In this document: positions 34,897 to 44,348 of the stretch, piece by piece
Layout: the number at the start of each line of letters is the position of its first letter
How positions within the stretch are numbered: the stretch's first letter is position 1
DNA from: Streptacidiphilus sp041262165
Lineage (GTDB): Bacteria > Actinomycetota > Actinomycetes > Streptomycetales > Streptomycetaceae
NCBI RefSeq assembly: GCF_041262165.1
Contig: NZ_JBGCBY010000039.1
Span: 10,527-74,526 of the forward strand
DNA length: 64,000 nucleotides
Reading direction: 5' to 3'
The notes under the pieces: generated by a model
Databases searched by the model: none
Told to the model about the DNA's origin: nothing
The model's input: the letters and a program-made list of their open reading frames with translations, nothing else
Translations under genes and position numbers: made by a program

Positions 34897-37800
34897 AGCT
34901 CCTCCAGGGGACGCGGGCGGGCGGCCGCGCTCCGACGCCCGCTCAGGAAGGCGGTGAGCACCGGCACCACGGTGATCGCGGCGATCAGTGCGAGCGTCCG
35001 GTCCAACGGCAGGGCGACCAGGACGGGCGGTACGGGCTGCTGGGCCGTGGGGGTCAGCACCACCAGCGGCACCACCAGACGGACGATCAGGGCGCCGACG
35101 CCGAGGCCGACCGCGGTGCCGAGCACGATGAGCACAGCGGCTTCGGCGGCCGCGGTCCGGGCCAGCCGCCGTGGCGGGCAACCGAGGGCGAGCAGCACCG
35201 CGTGCTCGCGGGTGCGCTCCGACGCAGCCGCGGCCGTCGCGGCGGCGAAGCCGATCGCGGCCAGGACCGCCGCGAGCACCGCCAGCGCGAGCAGGGTGAC
35301 CTGCGGCCCGGCGCTGAGCGGGTCGTCCGTCAGCTGCGCGGCGACCTCCTCCCGCAGTTGCAGGCTCTGCGTCCCCGGTCCGGCCCGCAGGGCCGCGGCG
35401 GCCTGGGCGGGCCCCTGGTCCTGCGGCGAGGAAGCGGGCAGCCACCACTCCGTGGGCTCCGGGGGGAGCGTACCGGTGACGGCCAACCGCCTGCTGAGCG
35501 CGCCGAGATCGACGATCAGGGCGGCGTTCCCGGCCGTCGGCATCGCGTTCAGCTCGGCGGTGATGCGCAGCGGGACTGTGGTCGTGCCGAAGGGGAACGG
35601 CACGACGTCGCCCACCGTGGCTCCGACAGCGTCCAGGTAGCCGCGCGTCGCGAGGGCGGGCAGCGCCGGTGCCTGCTTCGCGTCCTGACCGGCCGTCCGA
35701 GCGGGGTCGGCGCCGACCGGGGTGAGCGTCGCGTCGACGGAGCTGCCGGCGGTGCTGTAGTCGACCGCCAGCACGCCCGGACCGGGCTGCACGGTGAGTG
35801 CCGGATCCGGCGTGGTGGGCAGGTTGGGGTCCACGGCGTTGTAGGCCGACCAGGCCAGTCCGGCGGGCGCGGTGACGGCCGTGGCGGGGCCGTCCTGGGT
35901 CTGCGCGGTCGCGACCCGGCGCACCGTCAGCTCACCGGAGAACGTGACCCCGGGCTGCAACGCCAGCTGGACTTCGACACCGGCCAGGGTGAGCGGCCAG
36001 GCGATGCTGCCGAACGGGGCGCCGGCCGACGTGGTCAGGTCCACCGACAGCGTCGCGTTCCCGTCCAGCGGTGGGCCGGTCAGCTGCACGATGTGGACGG
36101 CGCCGAAGCGGTCGCGCAGCTGCACCAGGAGCTGGGGGCTCGACTGCCGGCTCTCGGTCGCCGTGGTGCCGGCCGACTGCCCCGCGCCGGTGAACACCTG
36201 CAGCCGGGCGCTCAGGTCGAGGTCGAGCCGCGCCGGGCGACCTGGCAGCGGGATGCCGGCCGCCGCCCCGCGCGGACCGGGCTGGGCGAGCGGTGCGAAC
36301 AGCTGGTGCACGCTGCGCCCGTCGAGCAGGTCGGGTCGGATCGACAGCTGCGCCGCCACCGCGGCGGCGTCGACGGCGAGCAGCTGAGTGTCGCCCCCGT
36401 TCGGCAGCGCCACCTGGGTACGCGCCACCGGGATGATCGGGTCCCCGCCCGGGAGCGCGCCGTACCGGCCGCCCTGGCCCAGCGGCGGCAGGGCGGAATC
36501 CGAGATCCGCAGGCCGTCGGCGGTGGCGAAGGAGGCCTGGTCGGACTGCGAGGCCGACCAGGAGGTGTGCTCACCGAGCGCCAGCACGCCGGTGGCGACG
36601 GCGAGCACCAGCAGCAGCGTCGGTCCGGTGGTGCGCCCGGGGCGTCGGGCCAGCTGCCAGCCGACCAGTGCCGCCGACAGGCCGCGGCCCCGGGCCGCGA
36701 GCAGCCCGCCGAGGCGCGCCGCGTAGGGGAGGAGGCGCAGCACCAGGACGGTGCCGGCGCACAGGGCCAGGGTGGGGGCCGCGACCGCGACCGGGTCGAC
36801 CCCCAGGCCCGCGCCCGCATCCGCGCCGTAGTGCTGGAGCTCCTGGTAGGCGAGGACGGCCAGGGCGATCAGCGCCAGGTCGGCGCCGGACCGCGCTGCC
36901 CCGCTCACCAGCGCCTGCCGCTGTCCGGCCCGCTGCCGCAGGCCCGCGGCCGCGCCGCGCAGCAGCGTCGGCGCCGCGGTGAGCGCGACACAGGCGAGTG
37001 CGCACAGGGCGGCCACCAGCCACGACCGCCAGGACAGCGAGGTGTCCACCGGCAGGTGCGCGAGCGGCCCGTAGCTCCTGCCCAGCAGCCGCAGCAGCAG
37101 CGGGGTCAGCAGTGGCGCGAGCACGGCCGCGGGCAGGGCGAGCAGCAGCGCCTGGCCGGCCGTGAGCAGCCCCAGGCGCCGCCGGGTCGCACCGCGGGCG
37201 GTCAGGAAGGCATCCTCGGGGGCCTGCCGGGTGTTGATCAGCTGGACCACCAGCAGCAGCGCCACTACGGCCAGGAGGGCGAGTTGGAGCGAACCGATCA
37301 GCTCGTCGGACCAGGACGCCTGCGCACCGGCGCGCACATCGTCCAGCTCCGCCCCGAGCTCCGTCTGCGCCGAGAGGCCGGAGCTGCGCTGCAGGTCGGC
37401 GGTCGCCGGGTCGAGGCGGCTGCGCAGCGCGTCGGCATCGGCGAGCCGGGCCGTCGACAGGTCAGGGCTGAGCAGCCAGCTGCGCCCGTCCTGGGGCAGG
37501 GCTCCGGAGGTGAAGACGGTATCGTCCACCAGCATCGGGCCATAGCTCAGGAAACCGGCGAGCTGCACCTCGCGACCGCCGAACGGGTCGAGTTGCCAGT
37601 ACGGCGCGGACGGATCGTCGGCGCGGTAGACACCGGTGACGGTGACGGTGAGCGGCCCTCCGCCGTACCGGTCAGCGAGGCGGACCTGGGCCGGCACCGC
37701 GTTCGCGGCCAGCCGCAGCCGGGTCAACTCGGCCCGCGGGACCGCCACTTCGATCGCCGATCGAGGCCCGCTCGCGGGCGCCGGCCAGTGGCCGGAGAGC

Positions 37801-38186
37801 AACTGGACATGGTCGCGGCCCAGCGCGGCGAGCTTGGTGAGATCCGGATCGGTGCCGCCGGTGCCGGACACCCCGGGAAGCCCGTACGGGCGGCTGCGCG
37901 AGAGTGCGTCGACAGAGACCGGGAAGCGTCCGAACAGCGTCCGCGCGAAGGCCGCGACGGCCACGTTCTCGCCGGCGCGTCGGTCGGCGCCCTGGTCGCC
38001 GGAGAGCAGGACGGTGGTGCGGTCGTTGCCCGACCCCTGGAGAGCGCGGCTCACTCCCGCGTCGCCGACGGACTGGCCGAAGGCCTGCAGGCAGGTCAGC
38101 ACGTTCGTGGTGATCAGCACCGTCAGCACCAGCGCGACCGTGAGTTGCAGGCGGCCGCGCGCCCGGCGCAACACGAAGCCGAACAT
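34893..38186 (-). CDS. FtsX/MacB-type ABC permease
   Basis: A 1097-residue permease. The ATG at 38186 has GGGGGAG 5 nt upstream and is followed by FGFVLRRARGRLQLTVALVL, the first helix. The layout is external domain, FtsX helices with coupling segment (DAFLTARGATRRRLGLLTAG), a second set of helices, a very large external domain at about 560-930, and terminal helices with ASERTREHAVLLALGCPPRR. It is the first gene of the operon permease-permease-ATPase and divergent from a second ATPase 170 bp away. The two permeases are related but unequal and probably form a heterodimer. Confidence 0.88.
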   Translation of the reverse strand: MFGFVLRRARGRLQLTVALVLTVLITTNVLTCLQAFGQSVGDAGVSRALQGSGNDRTTVLLSGDQGADRRAGENVAVAAFARTLFGRFPVSVDALSRSRPYGLPGVSGTGGTDPDLTKLAALGRDHVQLLSGHWPAPASGPRSAIEVAVPRAELTRLRLAANAVPAQVRLADRYGGGPLTVTVTGVYRADDPSAPYWQLDPFGGREVQLAGFLSYGPMLVDDTVFTSGALPQDGRSWLLSPDLSTARLADADALRSRLDPATADLQRSSGLSAQTELGAELDDVRAGAQASWSDELIGSLQLALLAVVALLLVVQLINTRQAPEDAFLTARGATRRRLGLLTAGQALLLALPAAVLAPLLTPLLLRLLGRSYGPLAHLPVDTSLSWRSWLVAALCALACVALTAAPTLLRGAAAGLRQRAGQRQALVSGAARSGADLALIALAVLAYQELQHYGADAGAGLGVDPVAVAAPTLALCAGTVLVLRLLPYAARLGGLLAARGRGLSAALVGWQLARRPGRTTGPTLLLVLAVATGVLALGEHTSWSASQSDQASFATADGLRISDSALPPLGQGGRYGALPGGDPIIPVARTQVALPNGGDTQLLAVDAAAVAAQLSIRPDLLDGRSVHQLFAPLAQPGPRGAAAGIPLPGRPARLDLDLSARLQVFTGAGQSAGTTATESRQSSPQLLVQLRDRFGAVHIVQLTGPPLDGNATLSVDLTTSAGAPFGSIAWPLTLAGVEVQLALQPGVTFSGELTVRRVATAQTQDGPATAVTAPAGLAWSAYNAVDPNLPTTPDPALTVQPGPGVLAVDYSTAGSSVDATLTPVGADPARTAGQDAKQAPALPALATRGYLDAVGATVGDVVPFPFGTTTVPLRITAELNAMPTAGNAALIVDLGALSRRLAVTGTLPPEPTEWWLPASSPQDQGPAQAAAALRAGPGTQSLQLREEVAAQLTDDPLSAGPQVTLLALAVLAAVLAAIGFAAATAAAASERTREHAVLLALGCPPRRLARTAAAEAAVLIVLGTAVGLGVGALIVRLVVPLVVLTPTAQQPVPPVLVALPLDRTLALIAAITVVPVLTAFLSGRRSAAARPRPLEEL

Positions 38187-38356
38187 CCCGCTCCCCCCGG
38201 TGTATGCGCAGTCACGCCTCGGTGGTGCCCTCCCGCGGCACAGCGGCTGATCTTGGCAGAGGTGGGTCCGTCTACGGAAGAGGGGGCTTGCGCGAACCGG
38301 GCAACCGGTGTGCAAATGTGAGCACTGACAGGGGTGGCACTTGTGGAGGTGGTCGA

Positions 38357-39037
38357 GTGGCAGGGCAAGCGGCAGTCGTGGTGGAGGATCTGCGCCGCAG
38401 CTTCGGCAGCGGGACGCGGACCGTGCATGCGCTGCGTGGTGTCTCGTTCTCGGCCCGCAGCGGCGAACTCACCGCGCTCAAGGGCCGTTCCGGGTCGGGC
38501 AAGACGACCCTGCTGAACCTGGTCGGCGGGCTGGACACCCCGACCTCGGGCCGGGTCGAGCTGGACGGTACCGACCTCGCGACCCTGGACGAGGACGGCC
38601 GGCTCGCCCTGCGCCGGGACCGGATCGGCTTCGTGTTCCAGTCCTTCGGCCTGATCCCGGTGCTGTCCGCGGCGGAGAACGTCGGGGTGCCGATGCGCCT
38701 GCGGCGACTGCCGGCGAAGCAGCGCGAGGAGCGCGCCCGGCTGCTGCTCTCCCTGGTCGGACTGGCGGACCACGCCGACCAGCGACCCGGGGAGCTCTCC
38801 GGCGGCCAGCAGCAACGCGTCGCCATCGCACGGGCGTTGGCCAACGAACCGAGCCTGGTCATCGCGGACGAGCCGACCGGACAACTGGATTCGGAGACCG
38901 GCCGACAGGTGATGGAGCTGCTGCGAGCGGTCGTCCGCAGCGAGGGCGTCACCGTCGTGGTGGCCACGCACGACCCCAACCTGATGGAACTCGCGGACCG
39001 CGTGGTGGAGTTGCGCGACGGGCGGCTCGTCGACTGA
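38357..39037 (+). CDS. ABC transporter ATPase (LolD/MacB type)
   Basis: The GTG at 38357 is 7 nt after GGAGG and yields 226 residues, the normal length for stand-alone LolD-like ATPases. Walker A is GRSGSGKTT at 43-51, the Q-loop VFQSFGLIP, signature LSGGQQQRVAIARALAN, Walker B LVIADEPTGQLDS and the switch VVATHD. It is transcribed away from the permease operon through a shared 170-bp promoter region. It may replace or pair with the AbrB-tailed ATPase. Confidence 0.92.
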   Translation: MAGQAAVVVEDLRRSFGSGTRTVHALRGVSFSARSGELTALKGRSGSGKTTLLNLVGGLDTPTSGRVELDGTDLATLDEDGRLALRRDRIGFVFQSFGLIPVLSAAENVGVPMRLRRLPAKQREERARLLLSLVGLADHADQRPGELSGGQQQRVAIARALANEPSLVIADEPTGQLDSETGRQVMELLRAVVRSEGVTVVVATHDPNLMELADRVVELRDGRLVD

Positions 39038-39153
39038 CGAGCGCGCCGACCGCATGAGGGGTCGGGGGTTCACGCGGTGCCGCTCGGCGCCTGGGAGCGT
39101 CGCAGCGGTGTTGGGGTGGACGTGCCACGGCGCCGGGAGCGGGCACGACCTTC

Positions 39154-39402
39154 TTACAGTGTGATCGAGAAGACCCACAGGTGCCGGTCGGGTTCGGGGA
39201 TGATCACGTAGTAGACGATCGCGGCCGGGGTGCTGATGACCCGGACCGAGTCGTCCAGTTCGTACTTGTCGGCCTGCGGCCACGAGTACGGGTCGGCGCA
39301 GGCCCGTAGGACTGCCTGGTGCAGGATCTCGCGCTGATCGGGTTCCAGTGTGGTTCGGATGGTCGTTCCGACGTTGGGTGCGAACCGTGCGGGGACGGGC
39401 AT
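39154..39402 (-). CDS. putative type II toxin (RelE/ParE-like)
   Basis: An 82-residue protein: ALRACADPYSWPQADKYELD-like segment (LRACADPYSWPQADKYELDD), SVRVISTPAAIVYYVIIPEP and DRHLWVFSITL. The length, the strand-rich C-terminus and the partner suggest a RelE/ParE-fold toxin, but catalytic residues cannot be assigned. Its ATG overlaps the antitoxin stop (TGATG), giving the usual antitoxin-first operon. Confidence 0.65.
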   Translation of the reverse strand: MPVPARFAPNVGTTIRTTLEPDQREILHQAVLRACADPYSWPQADKYELDDSVRVISTPAAIVYYVIIPEPDRHLWVFSITL

Positions 39403-39656
39403 CAGCCGAAGACCTCGCCCATGTTCATCGCCCCGGCCTCGGAACGCCCGGCGTTGTTCCAGCGCTGGTACTCGGCGGCGGCGAAGGCCAGCGCTCGGGC
39501 CTCGCGGGCCTCCGGGCTTCCGGTGCGCGCCGCCCTGTCGGCGGCGGCGAGTCGTCCCACATAGTCCGCGAGCGTCAGGCCCGCCTCGCCGGCGGTCTCC
39601 CGCAGGTACGAGGCCAGCTCTTCCTCTATCCGCACGTTCAATTGCGTCGTTGCCAT
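39402..39656 (-). CDS. ribbon-helix-helix antitoxin-like protein
   Basis: An 84-residue protein beginning ATTQLNVRIEEELASYLRET, a ribbon-helix-helix strand and helix with alternating polar residues, followed by a longer Ala/Glu-rich helix that would wrap the toxin. It lacks an obvious ribosome binding site. Two GCTAGC boxes lie just upstream, consistent with autorepression. Confidence 0.75.
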   Translation of the reverse strand: MATTQLNVRIEEELASYLRETAGEAGLTLADYVGRLAAADRAARTGSPEAREARALAFAAAEYQRWNNAGRSEAGAMNMGEVFG

Positions 39657-39664
39657 AGCCCAAA

Positions 39665-39681
39665 GCTAGCAACCCGCTAGC
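39665..39681. promoter_or_regulatory. putative antitoxin operator
   Basis: GCTAGCAACCCGCTAGC consists of two GCTAGC palindromes 11 bp apart, one helical turn, placed 9 bp upstream of the antitoxin start. Ribbon-helix-helix dimers bind such tandem short boxes. Confidence 0.65.
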
Positions 39682-40219
39682 AAGAGCGGAAGGGTCGTTG
39701 GCCACCAGATTGCGCGGGCACATTCGCGTGAGCAGTATCTGATGCCGGTTGTGCGGTGCAGTCCGTATGCGGAGCGGCCGCCTTGGCGGACGAACTGGCG
39801 TCGCCGAAGCAGGGGCAAGGGAGAGCTACCACCAGTTGACGGTCCCGTTGCCGTGCAGCGTGGGTGGCGAGGTGGTTCCAGGGCGTTTACATCGGCCCCG
39901 CGTATGTTGACGGCGTCGTCGGCCCGACTACCTGGGGACATCTGCGCCGTCACTGATCAACGTTGAATGAGTCAGCGTCGAATGAGCGTCCAGGCCGGCG
40001 GTGCTGTCGGCTCCAGGTGCATGGCCATGAGTGGTACCGACGAGCCTCGCACGTAGGCGCGTTCCACAGCTCAGCGGCACTTTGGTTGCTCCGGCTCGTG
40101 GCCGTTGACTCTCAGGTCACGGCCATTGGGGTTGCCCCGAGCCCGTCCGGCAACCTCACATACCCGTCTGCGAAATGCTGTGGCCGCACCTCCAATCACC
40201 CCTTCAGAGAGGAATATTC
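39682..40219. other. 538-bp gap, no gene seen
   Basis: No frame on either strand shows a recognisable domain, signal peptide or supported start. The promoter of the DUF2690 gene is expected at its right end, where AGAGAGG precedes the ATG at 40220. Confidence 0.45.
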
Positions 40220-40617
40220 ATGCGACCCCTGATCCGGCGACTCGCATCCGTCGCTACCACCGTGACCCTGGCCGTACCCGGCGCCGTCGCCCTGGCGTCC
40301 CCCAGCCTCTCCGGCGACCAGCTGCTACGCCGGCAGCTGCACCGGCCTGAACCCCGCCACGACGATCTGTGAGAACGACGCCCGCACCGTGAGGACCGGG
40401 GTAGTCGGTCTCACCGGCATCCAGCTGCGCTACAGCCCCACCTGCCGAGCGGCTTGGGCGCGGGTGACCAACGGGCACTCCGGCGACGAGATCACGATCA
40501 AGAACTCCAAGGGCAACTACTATGCTGCGTGGGTCCCCTCGGGCGGGGGGGACGACGTACACACGCATGATGAACGACGCCGGCATCACCTCGTGGGCCT
40601 GCGACTACCGTCGGTGA
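40220..40617 (+). pseudogene. secreted DUF2690 (YjfA-like) protein, two frameshifts
   Basis: The first frame gives a signal peptide (LIRRLASVATTVTLAVPGAV, ALA cleavage site) and runs out of the family after about 35 codons. The second frame continues SCYAGSCTGLNPATTICEND, GIQLRYSPTCRAAWARVTNG and GDEITIKNSKGNYYAAWVPS. After a G-rich run at 40540-40550 a third frame gives RMMNDAGITSWACDYRR and a stop at 40617. Cysteines typical of DUF2690 are all present across frames. It is a pseudogene as written, or the G-run is misread. Confidence 0.78.
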
Positions 40618-40623
40618 CGGTAG
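40605..40623 (+). terminator. hairpin at the end of the DUF2690 gene
   Basis: CTACCGTC, loop GGT, GACGGTAG is a perfect 8-bp stem that contains the stop codon of the DUF2690 frame. No T-run follows. Confidence 0.5.
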
Positions 40624-40884
40624 CGGCCAGGGCGAGTGCACCAACGCCTACTGAACATCCCAGCGCCGACCTCCACTACCGAGACCTCGAACGTGCCGAC
40701 ACCCAACGTGTCCGGACCAAGTGACAGGTCGCCGACCTCGCGCAGGATCCGCTCCACCTCGGCCGGATCGCCCGCGACCGCCTGCGCCCACGCCCGCCGG
40801 TGAGTCGGACTGCCGACGACCCGGCAGGTCAGGGCGGGAGCGCCGCGGACAGGGGCAAGGGGAGCCTGGCGCTGGCGGGGGGGT

Positions 40885-41577
40885 TCAGCCTGGCTCGGGG
40901 AGAGGAGCTGCCTGGTGTCGTCTTGGGGTGATCAGGCCGGTTTCGTAGGCGAGGACGACGGCTTGGGCGCGGCTGGAGAGGGCGAGTTTGTTCATGGTTC
41001 GGTTGAGGTGGGTTTTGATAGTGGCGGTGCTGAGGACGAGGTGTTCGGCGATCTCGGCGTTGGACAGGCCGGTGGCGACCAGGCGCAGGACCTCGCATTC
41101 GCGGGTGGTCAGGATGTCCATCTCGGGCGGGGGAGCGGTGGCTGGTTCGGGGCGCGGGGTGTAGGCCTCGATCAGGCGGCGGGTGATGGTGGGGGCGAAG
41201 AGCATGTCGCCGGACGCGACCGTGTCGATGGCGGCGAGCAGTCGTTGGGGTGGGGTGTCTTTGAGGAGGAAGCCGCATGCGCCGGCGCGCAGGGCGGTGT
41301 AGACGTACTGATCGAGGTCGAAGGTGGTGAGGATCAGGATGCGGGGAGGCGGGTCGGCGGCGGCGGCCAGGATGCGCTGAGTGGCGGTGATCCCGTCGGT
41401 GCCGGGCATTCGGATGTCCATCAGGATCACCTCGGGCCTGGCGGTCGCAGCCATGCGGACGGCTTCCTCGCCGTCGGAGGCTTCGCCGATGACCTGGAGG
41501 CCCGGGGCCGCGCGCAGCAGCGCGACCAGGCCGGCGCGGATCAGGATCTGGTCGTCTACGACGAGCACGCTGGGCAT
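40885..41577 (-). CDS. NarL/FixJ-family response regulator
   Basis: A 230-residue regulator: receiver domain with VDDQ and phospho-acceptor Asp54 in ILMDIRMPG, Thr and Lys in LTTFD and LLKDTPP, then a LuxR-type HTH (LTTRECEVLRLVATGLSNAE, IAEHLVLSTATIKTHLNRTM). It follows the histidine kinase gene after 23 nt and forms a two-component system with it. A divergent secreted lectin gene may be a target, but nothing in the sequence proves this. Confidence 0.94.
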   Translation of the reverse strand: MPSVLVVDDQILIRAGLVALLRAAPGLQVIGEASDGEEAVRMAATARPEVILMDIRMPGTDGITATQRILAAAADPPPRILILTTFDLDQYVYTALRAGACGFLLKDTPPQRLLAAIDTVASGDMLFAPTITRRLIEAYTPRPEPATAPPPEMDILTTRECEVLRLVATGLSNAEIAEHLVLSTATIKTHLNRTMNKLALSSRAQAVVLAYETGLITPRRHQAAPLPEPG

Positions 41578-41600
41578 CCCCCGGCTGTCCTTCCTGACGG

Positions 41601-42809
41601 CTACTCGGTCCGGCTCGCTCGGGAATCCTCGCTCGTTGTGGGGAGGGGCAGGGTGAGTTGGACCTGGAACCCTCCGTGGGCCCGGGGGCCGGCGGTGACC
41701 GCCCCGCCCAGAATCCTGGCCCGCTCCCGCATACCGATCAACCCATGGCCACTGGATCCGGGCAGGACGGCTGGAACTGGTCGCCGTCCGTCGTCGGCGA
41801 CGCTGATTCTGAGCTGGTCACCGCGGTAGTGCACTGTCACGGTCGCCTGGCACGGGCGGGCGTGTTTGAGCACATTGGTCAAAGCCTCCTGAACGACCCG
41901 GTAGGCGCACAGGCCCACCCCGGCAGGTAGACGCCGCGCGGCGCCGTCCACCTGCAACCGGACCGGCACCCCTGCGCCGCTAACCCGCTCGACCAGCTCA
42001 CCGAGCCGCTCCAGGTTCGGCGCGGGGGCATAGGACTGCTCCTCGTCGTCCACGCCACCGCCGGAGCCTTCGGTGCCCTCGGGGCCGACCCGCAGCAGGG
42101 CCAGCATCCGCCGCATCTCCTCCAGAGCCTCCCGACTGGTAGCAGCGATCGTGCCCAACGCACCGCGCGCCGTGGGCGGGTCGGTGCTGAACACGTAGCC
42201 GGCCAGGCCGGCCTGCACCGAGATCACCGACATGTGATGGGCTACCACGTCGTGCAACTCCCGGGCGATACGCACCCGCTCCTCAGTGACCGCCTGCCGT
42301 GCCCGCTGCTCCTGCTCGCGGCGCAGCTGCTCGGTCAGTGCGGTGAGCTGTTCACCGCGTTCGGCCGAGACGCGCGCGGCAAAGCCGAACCGGCACATCA
42401 CCGCGCAGAACAGCACGCTCTGCCCGACCACCGTCGGCATCGAACTCTGCAGGCCCATCAGCCCCGCGTACACCCAGACCGCGCCGGACAGCGTCGCGCA
42501 GGCCAGTGCGACGCGCAGGGGTCGGGTGGCGGCCACGGTGTACAGCGCCAGAAGCGGTGCGAGGCAGTTCACGACGGGCCAGTAGCCTGCGGCGATGAAC
42601 CAGATCCACATCAGGCAGATGAAGACGCAGACGGCCACGGGTGCACGCCTGCGGGCCGCGACCGGAATGTTGACCAGGCAGATCAAGACGTAGCCGAGCG
42701 CGTCCAGGTGCAGATGGTGCCAGCCCTCGGGCGGCGGGTTCTGCCCGAGAAGCATGCTCACACCGGTGAACGCCAGCGCGATCACCACGTCCACGACCAG
42801 GGAGTACAT
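41601..42809 (-). CDS. sensor histidine kinase (NarL-partner, HisKA_3 type)
   Basis: A 402-residue kinase with about four to five N-terminal membrane helices (residues 1-145), a short coiled segment (LTEQLRREQEQRARQAVTEE), the dimerisation/phospho-acceptor helix RIARELHDVVAHHMSV with His186, and an ATPase domain with N-box EALTNVLKHA, G1 VADDGR and G2 GSSGHGLIGMRERA. It should autophosphorylate and pass phosphate to the regulator encoded next. With no large external domain, it probably senses a membrane or intramembrane signal. Confidence 0.94.
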   Translation of the reverse strand: MYSLVVDVVIALAFTGVSMLLGQNPPPEGWHHLHLDALGYVLICLVNIPVAARRRAPVAVCVFICLMWIWFIAAGYWPVVNCLAPLLALYTVAATRPLRVALACATLSGAVWVYAGLMGLQSSMPTVVGQSVLFCAVMCRFGFAARVSAERGEQLTALTEQLRREQEQRARQAVTEERVRIARELHDVVAHHMSVISVQAGLAGYVFSTDPPTARGALGTIAATSREALEEMRRMLALLRVGPEGTEGSGGGVDDEEQSYAPAPNLERLGELVERVSGAGVPVRLQVDGAARRLPAGVGLCAYRVVQEALTNVLKHARPCQATVTVHYRGDQLRISVADDGRRPVPAVLPGSSGHGLIGMRERARILGGAVTAGPRAHGGFQVQLTLPLPTTSEDSRASRTE

Positions 42810-43080
42810 CGGCGAAGGCTACGGCCCCGTCAGGTGAGCGGTCGTCAACCCAGCGGCGGAGCCACGCCTACCGCAGAAGTTTACCCAGGCACCCACCAGG
42901 GTTCCAGCCGCCCGCCGACTACCGCGCTGGTCGCAGTAGCAACCTCAACCCCCTGCGGGATGCCCCACCACACCCGGCCTCCGTAGCGTGTCTCTTGGTC
43001 AGCCCCTGACAAGCACAGCTCGGGCAAGAACCCAGCGACTGTCACCCCGCAGACCACCATCCCTCACGTCAGGAGACAGC

Positions 43081-43623
43081 ATGCGCAAGCAACTCGCCGC
43101 CGGCCTCGGCACCGCGGCATTGGCCGCCGGAATGCTCCTCGCCCTGCCCGGTACCGCCGCCCACGCGTCCACGATCCGCCCCTCCGCTGTCAATCGATGC
43201 GCACAGTACGACACCTGGCAGACGCTGAACGGGGGCAACTACCTCGCCGACCCCAACTACGGCGGGAGGGGGACCCGAGTGATCGTCTGGCCCTGGACCG
43301 GCGGCACGGAGCAACACTGGTGCATGGAGCGGGCCACGGAGGGCGGCTGGTATCTGCATCCGGGGCACAAGACCAACCTGTGCATGGACGTGCCGGGCAG
43401 CAACTACAGCGACGGCGTCGGCCTGGTGATCTGGGACTGCAATGGTAGAGCGAATCAGCGCTTCGATATCACCCCGGTGCACATCGGCGTGTCTACGCAT
43501 GTGATCACGCCGACGGCTAATGGTTCAGTACGGGTCACCGCAGGAAACGGGGGCGACGGCAACGTAGTCACAATCAGTACTGACGCCAACCAGAACACCG
43601 ACTACGGCCAGTTCTGGGGATGA
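43081..43623 (+). CDS. secreted ricin-type (RICIN) lectin domain protein
   Basis: The ATG at 43081 follows AGGAG and encodes a Sec signal peptide (KQLAAGLGTAALAAGMLLAL ending in AHA). The mature part is one beta-trefoil carbohydrate-binding unit: VIVWPWTGGTEQHWCMERA, LHPGHKTNLCMDVPGSNYSD and GVGLVIWDCNGRANQRFDI, with QHW and NQRF as QxW-type motifs and paired Cys. No catalytic domain is attached. The 271-bp region upstream, shared with the divergent kinase gene, holds their promoters. Confidence 0.88.
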   Translation: MRKQLAAGLGTAALAAGMLLALPGTAAHASTIRPSAVNRCAQYDTWQTLNGGNYLADPNYGGRGTRVIVWPWTGGTEQHWCMERATEGGWYLHPGHKTNLCMDVPGSNYSDGVGLVIWDCNGRANQRFDITPVHIGVSTHVITPTANGSVRVTAGNGGDGNVVTISTDANQNTDYGQFWG

Positions 43624-43819
43624 GCGAGGCTCGTATCAAGCGTTGCTCGTAGACGACGTCCGCGGTACTGCCGGCCTTCCCCACCGCACACCAGGGCATT
43701 GCTGCTCGTACGGCTCGGCGGCATAGTGCGGGCAGGCATGCTGCCCGTGCGCGATAGCGTGTCGCCCGCGTCGAAGCTTTGATGCGCCGCCTGCTGGACG
43801 CTGCACCTGACCACCAACG

Positions 43820-44120
43820 CCTGATCCTGCAGCCCTAGGCAACCTGGTTGGTACTGCGGCGCATCCGCGAGCGTGCCCGCACCACCCGCGTGACCAACTC
43901 CAGCACCACTTTCGCTCCCACACCCAGGTCACTGGCGCACGGAACTTCCTGACCTGGATGGGCAGCCGCAACCCGACCTTGGAGACTGTCACCCAGGCCG
44001 AGGTCGACCTCTGGATCACCGAAGGCAGCAGCACTACCGGCGCGTGCGGCATTCCTCCGGCGCTCGGGCGGCTGGTGCACTCCGGGCGAGTGTTCCTCCC
44101 TTCGCGGGTCAGGGTAAGCC
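43820..44120 (+). pseudogene. tyrosine recombinase/integrase N-terminal remnant
   Basis: Two frames in succession give WLVLRRIRERARTTR and then ARNFLTWMGSRNPTLETVTQ, AEVDLWITEGSS and GRLVHSGRVFLPSR, the SAM-like core-binding domain of Streptomyces site-specific recombinases. Stops interrupt it and the catalytic domain is not found. Confidence 0.5.
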
Positions 44121-44348
44121 CTCGGCAGGTACCTGTAGTGGGGAGATGGGCGATGCCGACTCTGTAATCCCGGCGCTGCGCAGTAACCGGCTGCCCTGCT
44201 ACCCGTGCGGCGCACGGCCTGTCGATAGCTCCGGGCGGCTGCTGCCGCTGCGGGTGCAACCGCTGCTGTCTGCCGCACGCTGCTGCGGTTGGTGCGGTTG
44301 CTGCTCGCGCTGCGGTCGACGGTGGCGATACCTGCGGGCCGGGTCTGC

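Noticed and set aside
34602..38321. Very long plus-strand open frame (over 1200 codons) across the permease genes
   Set aside because: It is antisense to two permeases with clear membrane helices, contains no known motif and has the Gly/Arg/Gln-rich composition of GC-rich shadow frames.
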